Positions 1 through 6,049 of a DNA stretch of 13,879 bases are shown piece after piece. Below the pieces are notes generated by a model, which was not told the DNA's origin, did no database searches, and worked only from the letters and a program-made list of their open reading frames with translations. Every line of letters starts with the position of its first letter. Positions within the stretch are counted from its first letter, which is position 1. The DNA is from CBCXVS01 sp965178525. Its GTDB lineage: Bacteria > Tectomicrobia > Entotheonellia > Entotheonellales > Entotheonellaceae. The translations under genes were made by a program, and so were the position numbers. The stretch is from the NCBI GenBank assembly GCA_965178525.1, contig CBCXVS010000211.1, forward strand, positions 1 through 13,879, given 5' to 3'.

Positions 1-26
1 ATGTGGTTCATGATAGCGTTCTTCCA

Positions 27-51
27 TTGACAGGCAAATTGCGTCTATACT
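27..51 (+). promoter_or_regulatory. Promoter-like TTGACA / TATACT upstream of the transpeptidase
   Basis: TTGACA at 27-32 is followed by TATACT at 46-51, 34 bases before the start codon. Both hexamers are near consensus, but the 13-nt spacer is too short for a standard sigma-70 promoter, so only one of them may be used. A related block (TTGACA, then ATTGCG and an ATA..CTT stretch) lies upstream of the next gene at 1519-1540. Confidence 0.25.
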
Positions 52-84
52 TCGGAAAAAGGTGCGACTCAGGAGTACCTAGAA

Positions 85-1476
85 ATGGCACAAAAAGATA
101 TGCAAGACAACCACTCCCTCTCGACAGTTGTGAATCCAGCTCAGCTCGCCGACCTGGATGTCCTACTCACTGACGCCTTCCTCACGGTTGCAACCCATCT
201 TGCTTTTGGGCGGTTTTCAGCCCGGAAAAAGACGAGAGACCATCCTACCCGCCACGCTTCTGTCGACCTCGTAGACACTCTGCAACGCGCCCTTGATGGG
301 CAGGCCATTCCCGCAACCCTGCGCGAGCTAGCGCCCTCTCAGGCCGGCTACGGCAAGCTGCGTCAGGCTCTGGCACGATATCGTCAAATCGCGGCTAATG
401 ACGCCTGGCCCGTGATCACACCTGGACCCACGCTGCATATGGGTGTCCGCCACGAGCGTGTCGTTGCGTTGCGGCATCGTCTGCGTGTCACAGGGGATCT
501 CGCGCCGTTTATCGCTCCTGGCGTGCTGGACCTTGACGAGTTTGCTGCAGAGTCGGAGATGAGGTTTGATAGCGAGTTGGATCAGGCTGTACGCGCCATA
601 CAGAGTCGACATGGCTTACAGGTGGATGGCGTGGTCGGCCCCAAGACCCTGGCGGCGTTAAACATGCCGGTAGACATGCGCATACGCCAGATCGAATTAA
701 ACCTGGAGCGATGGCGTCAACAGTCGCGGGACTTTGGCGCGCGGTATCTTGTGGTCAACATTCCGGCTTTCAAACTCTATGCAGTCGAAAATGACCAGGC
801 CGTGATGGCCATGCGCGTGGTCGTAGGCAAACCGAAATGGCGTACCCCGCTCTTCCAAGCGACCATGACCCATCTGGTCATCAATCCCTATTGGGTAGTC
901 CCGCGGCGCATTGGCCGACAGGAAATCGCCCCCAAAGTGCTGGTAGACCCGGCGTATTTGCGCGCAAACAACATGGAGATACTCCAAGGCCAGGGTTCGG
1001 CGACACGCGTCATCAATCCTTCGGCGATTGATTGGTCTGTAGTTAGCATGCGGAATTTCCCCTATCGTTTCCGTCAGCGGCCGGGTTCGCGGAATGCTCT
1101 GGGGCACATTAAATTCAAATTTCCCAATGCTTTCAGTGTGTATATGCACGACACACCAGCACGTTCTCTGTTTGCCAAGCACGCCCGCGCCTTCAGCCAT
1201 GGGTGCGTGCGTCTCGAACAGCCCGTCGAACTGGCGGCCTATCTCCTACAGGACACACCGACCTGGACTGCAGAGCGCATCCAGCAGACGATCCGTCGAG
1301 GCTCCAGGCGTTATGTAAACCTTCCACGTCCTATCGAGGTACACATGGTGTATCGGACAGTATGGGTCGATGAAGAGGGGAACGTACAGTTTCGTCCAGA
1401 TATCTATGGGTATGACAAGATAAAGAGAAAAGACTTTAAATATCGTCGTTACATTACTCTAGCTAAACAAAATTAA
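85..1476 (+). CDS. L,D-transpeptidase (YcbB/LdtD-like, YkuD domain), short N-terminus
   Basis: This is a peptidoglycan L,D-transpeptidase, expected to make 3-3 crosslinks between diaminopimelate residues of stem peptides in the periplasm. The order is the end of the YcbB-type scaffold (LLTDAFL...HLAFGR, residues 27-43), a PG_binding_1 segment at about 158-197 (AVRAIQSRHGLQVDGVVGPK), and a YkuD catalytic domain from about 225. The catalytic signature is complete: H355, then SHGCVRL with H372, nucleophile C374 and R376. The start is supported by AGGAG at 71-75, nine bases upstream of the ATG. The protein is 463 aa and has neither the signal peptide nor the first 150 or so residues that family members usually carry. 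The same frame upstream meets a TGA at 28-30. A true short form, a truncated gene, or an upstream frameshift are all possible. The next gene is a YcbK-type peptidase, a known neighbour of this family. The family call is firm; export is uncertain. Confidence 0.92.
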   Translation: MAQKDMQDNHSLSTVVNPAQLADLDVLLTDAFLTVATHLAFGRFSARKKTRDHPTRHASVDLVDTLQRALDGQAIPATLRELAPSQAGYGKLRQALARYRQIAANDAWPVITPGPTLHMGVRHERVVALRHRLRVTGDLAPFIAPGVLDLDEFAAESEMRFDSELDQAVRAIQSRHGLQVDGVVGPKTLAALNMPVDMRIRQIELNLERWRQQSRDFGARYLVVNIPAFKLYAVENDQAVMAMRVVVGKPKWRTPLFQATMTHLVINPYWVVPRRIGRQEIAPKVLVDPAYLRANNMEILQGQGSATRVINPSAIDWSVVSMRNFPYRFRQRPGSRNALGHIKFKFPNAFSVYMHDTPARSLFAKHARAFSHGCVRLEQPVELAAYLLQDTPTWTAERIQQTIRRGSRRYVNLPRPIEVHMVYRTVWVDEEGNVQFRPDIYGYDKIKRKDFKYRRYITLAKQN

Positions 1477-1604
1477 TACATAATTAATTTTCAAATATGA
1501 ATATACAATAAAAATTTCTTGACAATTGCGCCATATCCTTACCTCAAAAATCCGTTTGTTTTGGAGAGTATTCTTCTATCCCGGATATGTAGGGAGAAAA
1601 GTGG
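1477..1604 (+). promoter_or_regulatory. AT-rich spacer with TTGACA block upstream of the M15 peptidase gene
   Basis: This 128-base spacer is much richer in A and T than the flanking genes. TTGACA at 1519-1524 is followed by ATTGCGCCATATCCTT. No good -10 hexamer lies 16-18 bases downstream, so a promoter is plausible but not located. The ribosome binding site is GGGAG at 1592-1596, eight bases before the GTG start at 1605. No clear terminator hairpin follows the upstream gene. Confidence 0.3.
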
Positions 1605-2189
1605 GTGGCGCAAGAATTAAAACTAGACACGACGCTTATTACACCTCACTGCAGCCGTCGTCATCTCCTCAAGCTTGGGGGCGTGACGACAGCGGCAGTG
1701 CTCACGCCAACCTTCACTTGGGCACACCGCAGCAGCACGCAGGGGCACGAACGGGCACTGGCCTTCTATCATACCCATACCGGAGAACGTCTCCGGACGG
1801 TGTATTGGGCTCAAGGCGCTTATATTGACGACGGCTTGGACGAGATCAATCGCATTCTGCGTGACCATCGAGCGGACGAAGTGACACGCATCGATCCCCG
1901 CCTGCTCGATCTTCTGTATGCTATCCAAAATCGGCTTCATACCCGCCAACCGTTCCACGTCATCTCTGGCTATCGCTCTCCTGAAACCAACGCGTCCCTG
2001 CGCCGCCGGGGCATAGGCGTGGCAAAGAATAGCCTGCATATGCGGGGAAAGGCAATCGACATCCGTGTGCCCGACCATGCATCCAAACAGGTTCGACGTG
2101 TCGCGCTAGCCCTACGTGGTGGCGGCGTGGGGTACTATCCACGTTCCAACTTCATCCATGTTGATACGGGGCGAGTACGTCGGTGGTGA
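1605..2189 (+). CDS. YcbK/MepK-like M15 (DUF882) peptidoglycan peptidase, Tat-exported
   Basis: This is a predicted zinc metallopeptidase of the DUF882/M15A group. E. coli YcbK (MepK) of this group cleaves 3-3 crosslinks, the bonds that YcbB-type transpeptidases form. The N-terminus holds a twin-arginine signal, SRRHLLK at residues 17-23, then a hydrophobic stretch ending near TWA (38-40), a likely cleavage site. The zinc ligands appear as H145 and D152 in SLHMRGKAID and H185 in FIHVD. The SGYRSPETN segment (121-129) is typical of the family. The 194 aa length is normal. The GTG start at 1605 fits GGGAG at 1592-1596; no ATG is better placed. It follows the L,D-transpeptidase in the same direction, so the pair probably acts on the same crosslinks. 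The spacer of 128 bases leaves room for its own promoter. Confidence 0.93.
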   Translation: MAQELKLDTTLITPHCSRRHLLKLGGVTTAAVLTPTFTWAHRSSTQGHERALAFYHTHTGERLRTVYWAQGAYIDDGLDEINRILRDHRADEVTRIDPRLLDLLYAIQNRLHTRQPFHVISGYRSPETNASLRRRGIGVAKNSLHMRGKAIDIRVPDHASKQVRRVALALRGGGVGYYPRSNFIHVDTGRVRRW

Positions 2190-2198
2190 GAAGCGATG

Positions 2199-2253
2199 AG
2201 CCATCAGCTATCAGCTTTTAAAAAGTAGGACTGAGAGTTGATAGCTGATGGCT
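2199..2253. repeat. Inverted repeat (AGCCATCAGCTATCA) between convergent genes
   Basis: The arms AGCCATCAGCTATCA (2199-2213) and its exact reverse complement (2239-2253) form a perfect 15-bp stem, and further G:U-tolerant pairing extends it inwards. It lies between the stop codons of two convergent genes and could terminate both transcripts. A diverged third copy at 3280-3300 indicates a dispersed intergenic repeat and not only a terminator. Confidence 0.75.
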
Positions 2254-2258
2254 GAGAG

Positions 2259-3257
2259 CTATCTCTTGGGCGCCACGGCTTTCAGCGCCCGCATATAGGC
2301 ATCTTTGTTGGGTTCGTTGAACACGAGACGAATTTCGCTTGCGCCCGCATTGAAGTAGGTCTGCATCTGATCGCGGCACTGCTGCGGGTTACCCATGATG
2401 GTCATGGCATGCACCATCTCGTCGGTGACCAGTTGGGCCGCACGGTCACGCTCGCGGGCCCGGTACGCCTCGCGAACCATATCAGCCTCGGTTCCGAAAC
2501 CAATGCGGTGCATATACTCATAGTAAAACACACCCATGCCGCCGATATAGAACGCAATATGGGGTCGTTCGCGGTCTCGCGCGGCCTCGACATCGTCGGT
2601 AACATAAATGGAGACTTGCGGGGCAAAGGCAATCGCATCGAGCGAGCGGCTGGCAGCTTCTGCACCCGCCTTGAGTTCGGCCACTGCCGCTTCCATGCGT
2701 GATGGCGCGAGAAAAATCGGGAGCCAACCGTCGGCTAACTCGCCGGTGAGCCGAAGGCTTGCCGGGCTGAGGGAGGCGATATAGATGGGCAAGTCCGGCC
2801 GGTAGGGCTCGATACGCAGGCGGAAACGTTGGGTATGGAAAAATTCGCCGTCATGATCCAACCGCTCACCGCGAGTGGCTTTGCGGATAATATCAATATA
2901 TTCTCGCATGCGTGTGAGCGGTTTGCTAAACGTCTCGCCATGTAAATCCTCGATGACCAACCTTCCACTGGTGCCTAGACCCAGAAAAAATCGTCCCTCA
3001 GACATCCGATCCATGTTGAGTGCGGCCATCGCCATATTGGCCGGTGTGCGTGCAAACACCGGGACAATACTCGTGCCAATACGAATGCGAGAGGTCACCG
3101 CTGCGAGCTGCGCCAACGAGGTGAAGGAATCCTCACCCCACGACTCGCCCATCGATAATGAGCTATAGCCTAATTCCTCGGCTAGGATCGCGCTTTCCCG
3201 TATCTCTCGCCACGACATGCCCGGCACATGCAGGCCCATAATACCAACGTCAGCCAT
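2259..3257 (-). CDS. LLM-class flavin-dependent oxidoreductase
   Basis: This is a luciferase-like monooxygenase or reductase of 332 aa with the bacterial-luciferase TIM-barrel fold. Family marks are EELGYSSLSMGES (28-39), the IGTSIVPVFARTPANMA block (60-76) and the SEGRFFLGLGTSG block (86-98). The end is a standard LLM C-terminus (MGNPQQCRDQMQTYFNAGAS). The family uses either FMN with a reductase partner or coenzyme F420, and the sequence alone does not decide between them. The substrate is unknown. On the minus strand AGGAG lies ten bases before the ATG. The upstream neighbour on the same strand is an SDR dehydrogenase, 61 bases away with a repeat in the gap, so the two may be co-transcribed. 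The protein looks intact. Confidence 0.9.
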   Translation of the reverse strand: MADVGIMGLHVPGMSWREIRESAILAEELGYSSLSMGESWGEDSFTSLAQLAAVTSRIRIGTSIVPVFARTPANMAMAALNMDRMSEGRFFLGLGTSGRLVIEDLHGETFSKPLTRMREYIDIIRKATRGERLDHDGEFFHTQRFRLRIEPYRPDLPIYIASLSPASLRLTGELADGWLPIFLAPSRMEAAVAELKAGAEAASRSLDAIAFAPQVSIYVTDDVEAARDRERPHIAFYIGGMGVFYYEYMHRIGFGTEADMVREAYRARERDRAAQLVTDEMVHAMTIMGNPQQCRDQMQTYFNAGASEIRLVFNEPNKDAYMRALKAVAPKR

Positions 3258-3279
3258 AGTATATCGCTCCTATTTGAGA

Positions 3280-3300
3280 AGCTATTAGCTATCAGCTCTT
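3280..3300. repeat. Third copy of the CAGCTATCAGC-type dispersed repeat
   Basis: AGCTATTAGCTATCAGCTCTT matches the left arm at 2199-2219 at most positions. It lies in the 61-base gap between the SDR stop and the LLM start. As a single arm it cannot form the long hairpin seen at 2199-2253. Confidence 0.6.
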
Positions 3301-3318
3301 CGTTTTCTGATGTGGTGA

Positions 3319-4065
3319 TTATCTGGCGAGAAATCCGCCATCAATGACGAGCTCGGTTCCCGTGATAAAAGACGCCTCATCGGAGGCGAGAAACAGCACC
3401 CCATAGGCGACCTCAATCGTTTGCCCGGTCCGGCGCAAAGGCGTCAACGCCACTTGTGCCTCACGGGCCTCCGGGTCGGGCCGCGATGTCGTCATCGGCG
3501 GCATGTAGCCGGGGTGCACCGAATTGGCCCGAATACTATTGGGACCATACCGCACGGCCGTGGCTTTGGTAAAGATGCGCACCGCCCCCTTGGAGGCGTG
3601 ATACGCGGGATGCCCGGTTTCGCCTCCCACAAATCCCATGATGGAGGAGATGTTCACAATCGAACCGCCACCGGCCCGTTGCATGGCTGGAATCGCATGT
3701 TTCGTGCCCAAAAAGACACCGGTAATATTGACGTCCATGATGCGGTGCCAACCTTCGGTATCCATCGGATCATCCACGACGCTACTGCTCAAGCCGGCAT
3801 TGTTGACCAAGATGTCCACTTTGCCGTAGTGTGACTGCGCCGTCTGGACCACCTGTATCCAATCCGATTCACGGGTCACATCGGTTTGCACGAATAATGC
3901 ATCACCACCCGTTGCCTTGATGGCTTCTTCCTGTGCCTTGCCCTCGGCCTCCGCCCGGTCGGCGAGCACCACTTTGGCGCCTTCGCCTGCAAATAGCCGG
4001 GCCTCTTCTGCCCCCATGCCATTACTGGCTCCGCTGATGATAGCTACCTTACCTGCCAGTCTCAT
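3319..4065 (-). CDS. Short-chain dehydrogenase/reductase (classical SDR)
   Basis: This is a cytosolic NAD(P)-dependent oxidoreductase of 248 aa, the usual length for a classical SDR. The cofactor motif is GASNGMG (12-18). Asp37 (VLADRA) at the end of beta-2 suggests NAD(H). NNAG is at 88-91, catalytic N113 is in DVNITG, S141 in ISS, and Y155/K159 form YHASK. The C-terminal ITGTELVIDGG is standard. The substrate cannot be named. The gene is divergent from a second SDR at 4342. Its start lies six bases from the end of a long inverted repeat whose outer AAAGGGGGG run sits at the ribosome-binding position. The order SDR then LLM on the minus strand suggests a two-gene unit for oxidising an unknown small molecule. 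Confidence 0.93.
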   Translation of the reverse strand: MRLAGKVAIISGASNGMGAEEARLFAGEGAKVVLADRAEAEGKAQEEAIKATGGDALFVQTDVTRESDWIQVVQTAQSHYGKVDILVNNAGLSSSVVDDPMDTEGWHRIMDVNITGVFLGTKHAIPAMQRAGGGSIVNISSIMGFVGGETGHPAYHASKGAVRIFTKATAVRYGPNSIRANSVHPGYMPPMTTSRPDPEAREAQVALTPLRRTGQTIEVAYGVLFLASDEASFITGTELVIDGGFLAR

Positions 4066-4070
4066 CCTAA

Positions 4071-4333
4071 CCCCCCTTTCGAATGCGGAATGCGGAATGC
4101 GGAATGCGGAATGTAAGAATCACGCTCGGTAGTCGTCTAGATGCGATCTCGTCTATCCTTTCATACAGTACACACCTCCCCTTTCTAAAGCAACTCTCAT
4201 CCGGACTTTCCCCTTTGTGCTCCTTCGCGTCCTTTGCGGACTGGAAACCACTAGCAGGATCTGCTACGCTGCCACTCAATAGGATGTTTTTATTCCGCAT
4301 TCCGCATTCCGCATTCCGCATTCGAAGGGGGGG
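4071..4333. repeat. 263-bp foldback element with tandem-heptamer arms between divergent SDR genes
   Basis: The left arm (4071-4112) is six C, three T, then CGAAT and four copies of GCGGAAT. The right arm (4292-4333) is its reverse complement: four copies of ATTCCGC, ATTCGAA, then a run of G. The arms are 42 bp with one mismatch (4077 against 4327). The 179-bp centre carries no gene. The outer ends lie 6 and 9 bases from the two divergent start codons, and their G-runs serve as the only Shine-Dalgarno-like sequence for both genes. The structure resembles a foldback or MITE-type insertion; no clear target duplication is visible. Confidence 0.85.
4212..4239. repeat. CCTTTGTGCT/CCTTCGCGT/CCTTTGCGG triplet of near-repeats
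   Basis: Three adjacent near-repeats of 9-10 bases lie within the loop of the foldback element. Similar TTCGCGTCCTTTGCGG tracts are familiar as dispersed intergenic sequence in several environmental genomes. No coding function is seen in the surrounding 179 bases. Confidence 0.5.
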
Positions 4334-4341
4334 ATAGTCTG

Positions 4342-5106
4342 ATGCGATTCCGCGATAAAGTTGCCTTAATTACGGGGGCAGGCAGTGGGATAGGACGCGC
4401 CACGTCACAGATTATTGGTGCAGAAAGCGGGACGGTCGTTGGCGTTGATGTCAGCCAAGAAAATTTAGAGCAGGTCATGGGAGGCATTCGTCAGAGTGGC
4501 GGCAAAGCCGCAGGACTTGTTGCCGACGCGCTCGATGCGAGCCAGGTCACCCGAGCCGTGCAACAAACCGTGGATGAATATGGCCATATTGATATTTTGG
4601 TCAACTCGGTCGGCGGCAGCACCTTTATCCCGAATCCGGGCGCCACCGTGGACGAATTGAAACTCGACGAGTGGCAGCTCATCCTCCATATGAACCTCAC
4701 GGGTACATTTCTCTTTACCAATGCCGTCGTGCCCGTCATGAAGCGTCAAGGCAGCGGGAAGATTGTCAACCTGTCTTCCATTGCCGGGAGAGGACGGAGC
4801 GAGAGCAGTAGCAGTTCCTATGCCGCCGCAAAAGGCGGGATTATTGCGTTTACGCGGAAACTGGCTTTCGAACTCGGTCCCTACGGCATTACGTGCAATG
4901 CCATTGCCCCAAGCCGCACCCTGAGCGAACGGATTAATCCACGTTGGGAAGCGTTGTCCGAAGCCGAGCAGCAAGCGCAACTCCAACGGACGCCCTTACG
5001 GCGTTTGGCCCTACCGGAAGATCAGGCACGCGTGATCTGCTTTCTCGCTTCTGCTGACGCCGATTACGTCACAGGTGTCACGATCGACGTCACGGGCGGT
5101 CAGTAA
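4342..5106 (+). CDS. Short-chain dehydrogenase/reductase (classical SDR)
   Basis: This is a second classical SDR, 254 aa, a cytosolic NAD(P)-dependent oxidoreductase. The cofactor motif is TGAGSGIG (11-18), with Asp36 (VGVDVS) suggesting NAD(H). The usual NNAG is changed to NSVG at 88-91. Catalytic residues are N118 (HMNLTG), S146 (NLSSIAG) and Y160/K164 (YAAAK). The C-terminal YVTGVTIDVTGG is standard. The start has AAGGGGGG eight to nine bases upstream, supplied by the right arm of the foldback element. It is divergent from the SDR at 3319-4065; the two are paralogues of the same fold but clearly different in sequence, so this is not a recent tandem duplication. The substrate is unknown. 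Confidence 0.93.
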   Translation: MRFRDKVALITGAGSGIGRATSQIIGAESGTVVGVDVSQENLEQVMGGIRQSGGKAAGLVADALDASQVTRAVQQTVDEYGHIDILVNSVGGSTFIPNPGATVDELKLDEWQLILHMNLTGTFLFTNAVVPVMKRQGSGKIVNLSSIAGRGRSESSSSSYAAAKGGIIAFTRKLAFELGPYGITCNAIAPSRTLSERINPRWEALSEAEQQAQLQRTPLRRLALPEDQARVICFLASADADYVTGVTIDVTGGQ

Positions 5107-5132
5107 AGACACAAGGATCCCTCGACAGACAC

Positions 5133-5155
5133 GGGAGCACGGCGCGATGGCTCCC
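5133..5155. terminator. Possible hairpin between convergent genes
   Basis: GGGAGC (5133-5138) and GCTCCC (5150-5155) can pair around an 11-base loop. It lies between the SDR stop and the end of the sulfide dehydrogenase relic. There is no U-tract on the plus strand, so an intrinsic terminator is only possible. Confidence 0.25.
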
Positions 5156-5164
5156 ATCCCCCGC

Positions 5165-5454
5165 TTAAGCGAACATATCAGCAGTCATGCTGTTGTACCA
5201 ACCCACAGCATATTCAGCTTCGCGCTTCCGGAACGCCGCTGAAGCGTCCACCGGACTCACGCCGCCGGCGCCTTCAACGCCAATCAGGCTCGTTTGGGTC
5301 AGGCGATAGACCGCGGCAACCGAAATGCCGTAGTCGGGCGCGATCAGGCTATAGCAGGTGTTGATCAAGGACACCTCGCCCGGCGGATCACCTTTGAGCA
5401 TCGCCGCGACGGCAGCGGCACATACTTTGGCCTGACGGTTTGCAGAAAAGCCCA
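5165..5454 (-). pseudogene. C-terminal relic of flavocytochrome c sulfide dehydrogenase, flavoprotein subunit (fccB/soxF-like)
   Basis: About 95 codons match the flavin-binding C-terminal domain of the flavoprotein subunit of sulfide dehydrogenase, a periplasmic enzyme that oxidises sulfide and passes electrons to cytochrome c. Recognisable segments are GFSANRQAKVCAAAVAAM, SLINTCYSLIAPDYGISVAA and the terminal EYAVGWYNSMTADMF. The INTCYS cysteine matches a conserved position in the family. The full protein is over 400 aa; everything before GFSANRQ is missing. Homology stops within three bases of a 139-bp inverted-repeat element. The frame stays open through that element (to 5593), but its product there is unrelated sequence. 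No cytochrome subunit gene is nearby. It is almost certainly a remnant; the domain call is strong. Confidence 0.8.
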
Positions 5455-5593
5455 GTGGTGTCCTGGGATAATCGCAGCCCCCCATTCGGCCCTTTATATG
5501 AGGCGTATTTGGGGAGTTTGGGGATTCGTTATAGAAGATTTCATGGGGCTCGACATCCCCAATCGGCCCGTTGTGATTATCCCAGGACACCAC
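5455..5593. mobile_element. MITE-like element, 139 bp, with 22-bp terminal inverted repeats
   Basis: The terminal repeats begin GTGGTGTCCTGGGATAATC (left, 5455-5476) and end GATTATCCCAGGACACCAC (right, 5572-5593), with 21 of 22 positions matching. Just inside lie CCCATTCGGCCC (5481-5492) and CCCAATCGGCCC (5558-5569), a near-perfect direct repeat. A tandem TTTGGGGAG pair is at 5508-5524. There is no transposase. No convincing target duplication is seen, and the flanks belong to unrelated coding fragments. Confidence 0.7.
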
Positions 5594-5847
5594 CCCGCAG
5601 CCCAGACACGCAGGGCGTGCATGTCGTTGTAGGTCAAGGGCGCCGTAAGGATTTCGGAGAGAGTCAGCGCGTTCGCCGCGACCTGCTGCCAGTAGGCAAT
5701 CTCGTCCGGATCCAAGGGTTGTGGGATAAAAGCGAGATCGCTGAACATCTCATGTACGGCTGCAAGCTCTTCCCGTTCCTATGGAGCCAGATGCTTCATC
5801 ATCTCAGCTTCTTCTTTGGTCTCGGGACGCCAGTTGACATCACTCAT
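5594..5847 (-). pseudogene. Broken small gene with in-frame amber stop
   Basis: I do not recognise the family. The start is convincing: a perfect AAGGAGG (5855-5861) lies seven bases before an ATG at 5847. The frame reads MSDVNWRPETKEEAEMMKHL and then meets TAG (5779-5781). The same frame continues with EREELAAVHEMFSDLAFIPQ to ALRVWAAG, where the inverted-repeat element begins. Composition is the same on both sides of the stop, as expected if the codon was once a sense codon (one base from CAG). The gene is therefore damaged twice, by a nonsense change and by the element. Restart at the ATG at 5748 is possible. It overlaps the end of the 62-codon frame upstream, which suggests former translational coupling. 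Confidence 0.5.
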
Positions 5848-6028
5848 ATTCATCCCTCCTTGGGCGGAGATAACGCCGGGTTGCCTGCCGGCTTGGATAC
5901 AGGGTTTTGAGAAAGTAACCCGCATCGGTGGGCACGCACGGCACGGCGTAGCCACAACCCTCAATCACCCTCTCAACAGCGAGCCTTGCAAGTTCCGCGG
6001 CGTCTGCCGGCACCAACTCACCTTGCAA
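5840..6028 (-). CDS. Small hypothetical protein (62 aa)
   Basis: This is an unrecognised short reading frame. The TTG start at 6028 is preceded by AAAGGGGG about six bases upstream, and it begins 21 bases after the stop of the CMD-family gene, so it would be the second gene of that unit. The product starts LQGELVPADAAELARLAVER and is arginine-rich at its end. Its TGA overlaps the ATG of the next frame in the arrangement ATGAGTGA, typical of coupled genes. It has no signal peptide or membrane segment. It may be a real small protein or a remnant of a longer gene, since the region around it is decayed. Confidence 0.35.
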   Translation of the reverse strand: MQGELVPADAAELARLAVERVIEGCGYAVPCVPTDAGYFLKTLYPSRQATRRYLRPRRDEYE

Positions 6029-6049
6029 GACTCGCCCCCTTTGCCTTCT

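Noticed and set aside
4085..4319. Heptamer arrays as a possible CRISPR
   Set aside because: The units are 7 bp, directly adjacent with no spacers, and arranged as two inverted blocks.
4067..4337. Two 84-codon frames spanning the foldback element on both strands
   Set aside because: Their products are translations of the heptamer repeats and loop (NAECGMRN, RIPHSAFRI types), not protein-like.
5294..5910. Plus-strand frames across the decayed zone (5294-5632, 5440-5910)
   Set aside because: No domain is recognisable, and the minus strand carries the sulfide dehydrogenase domain and the gene with the strong ribosome site.
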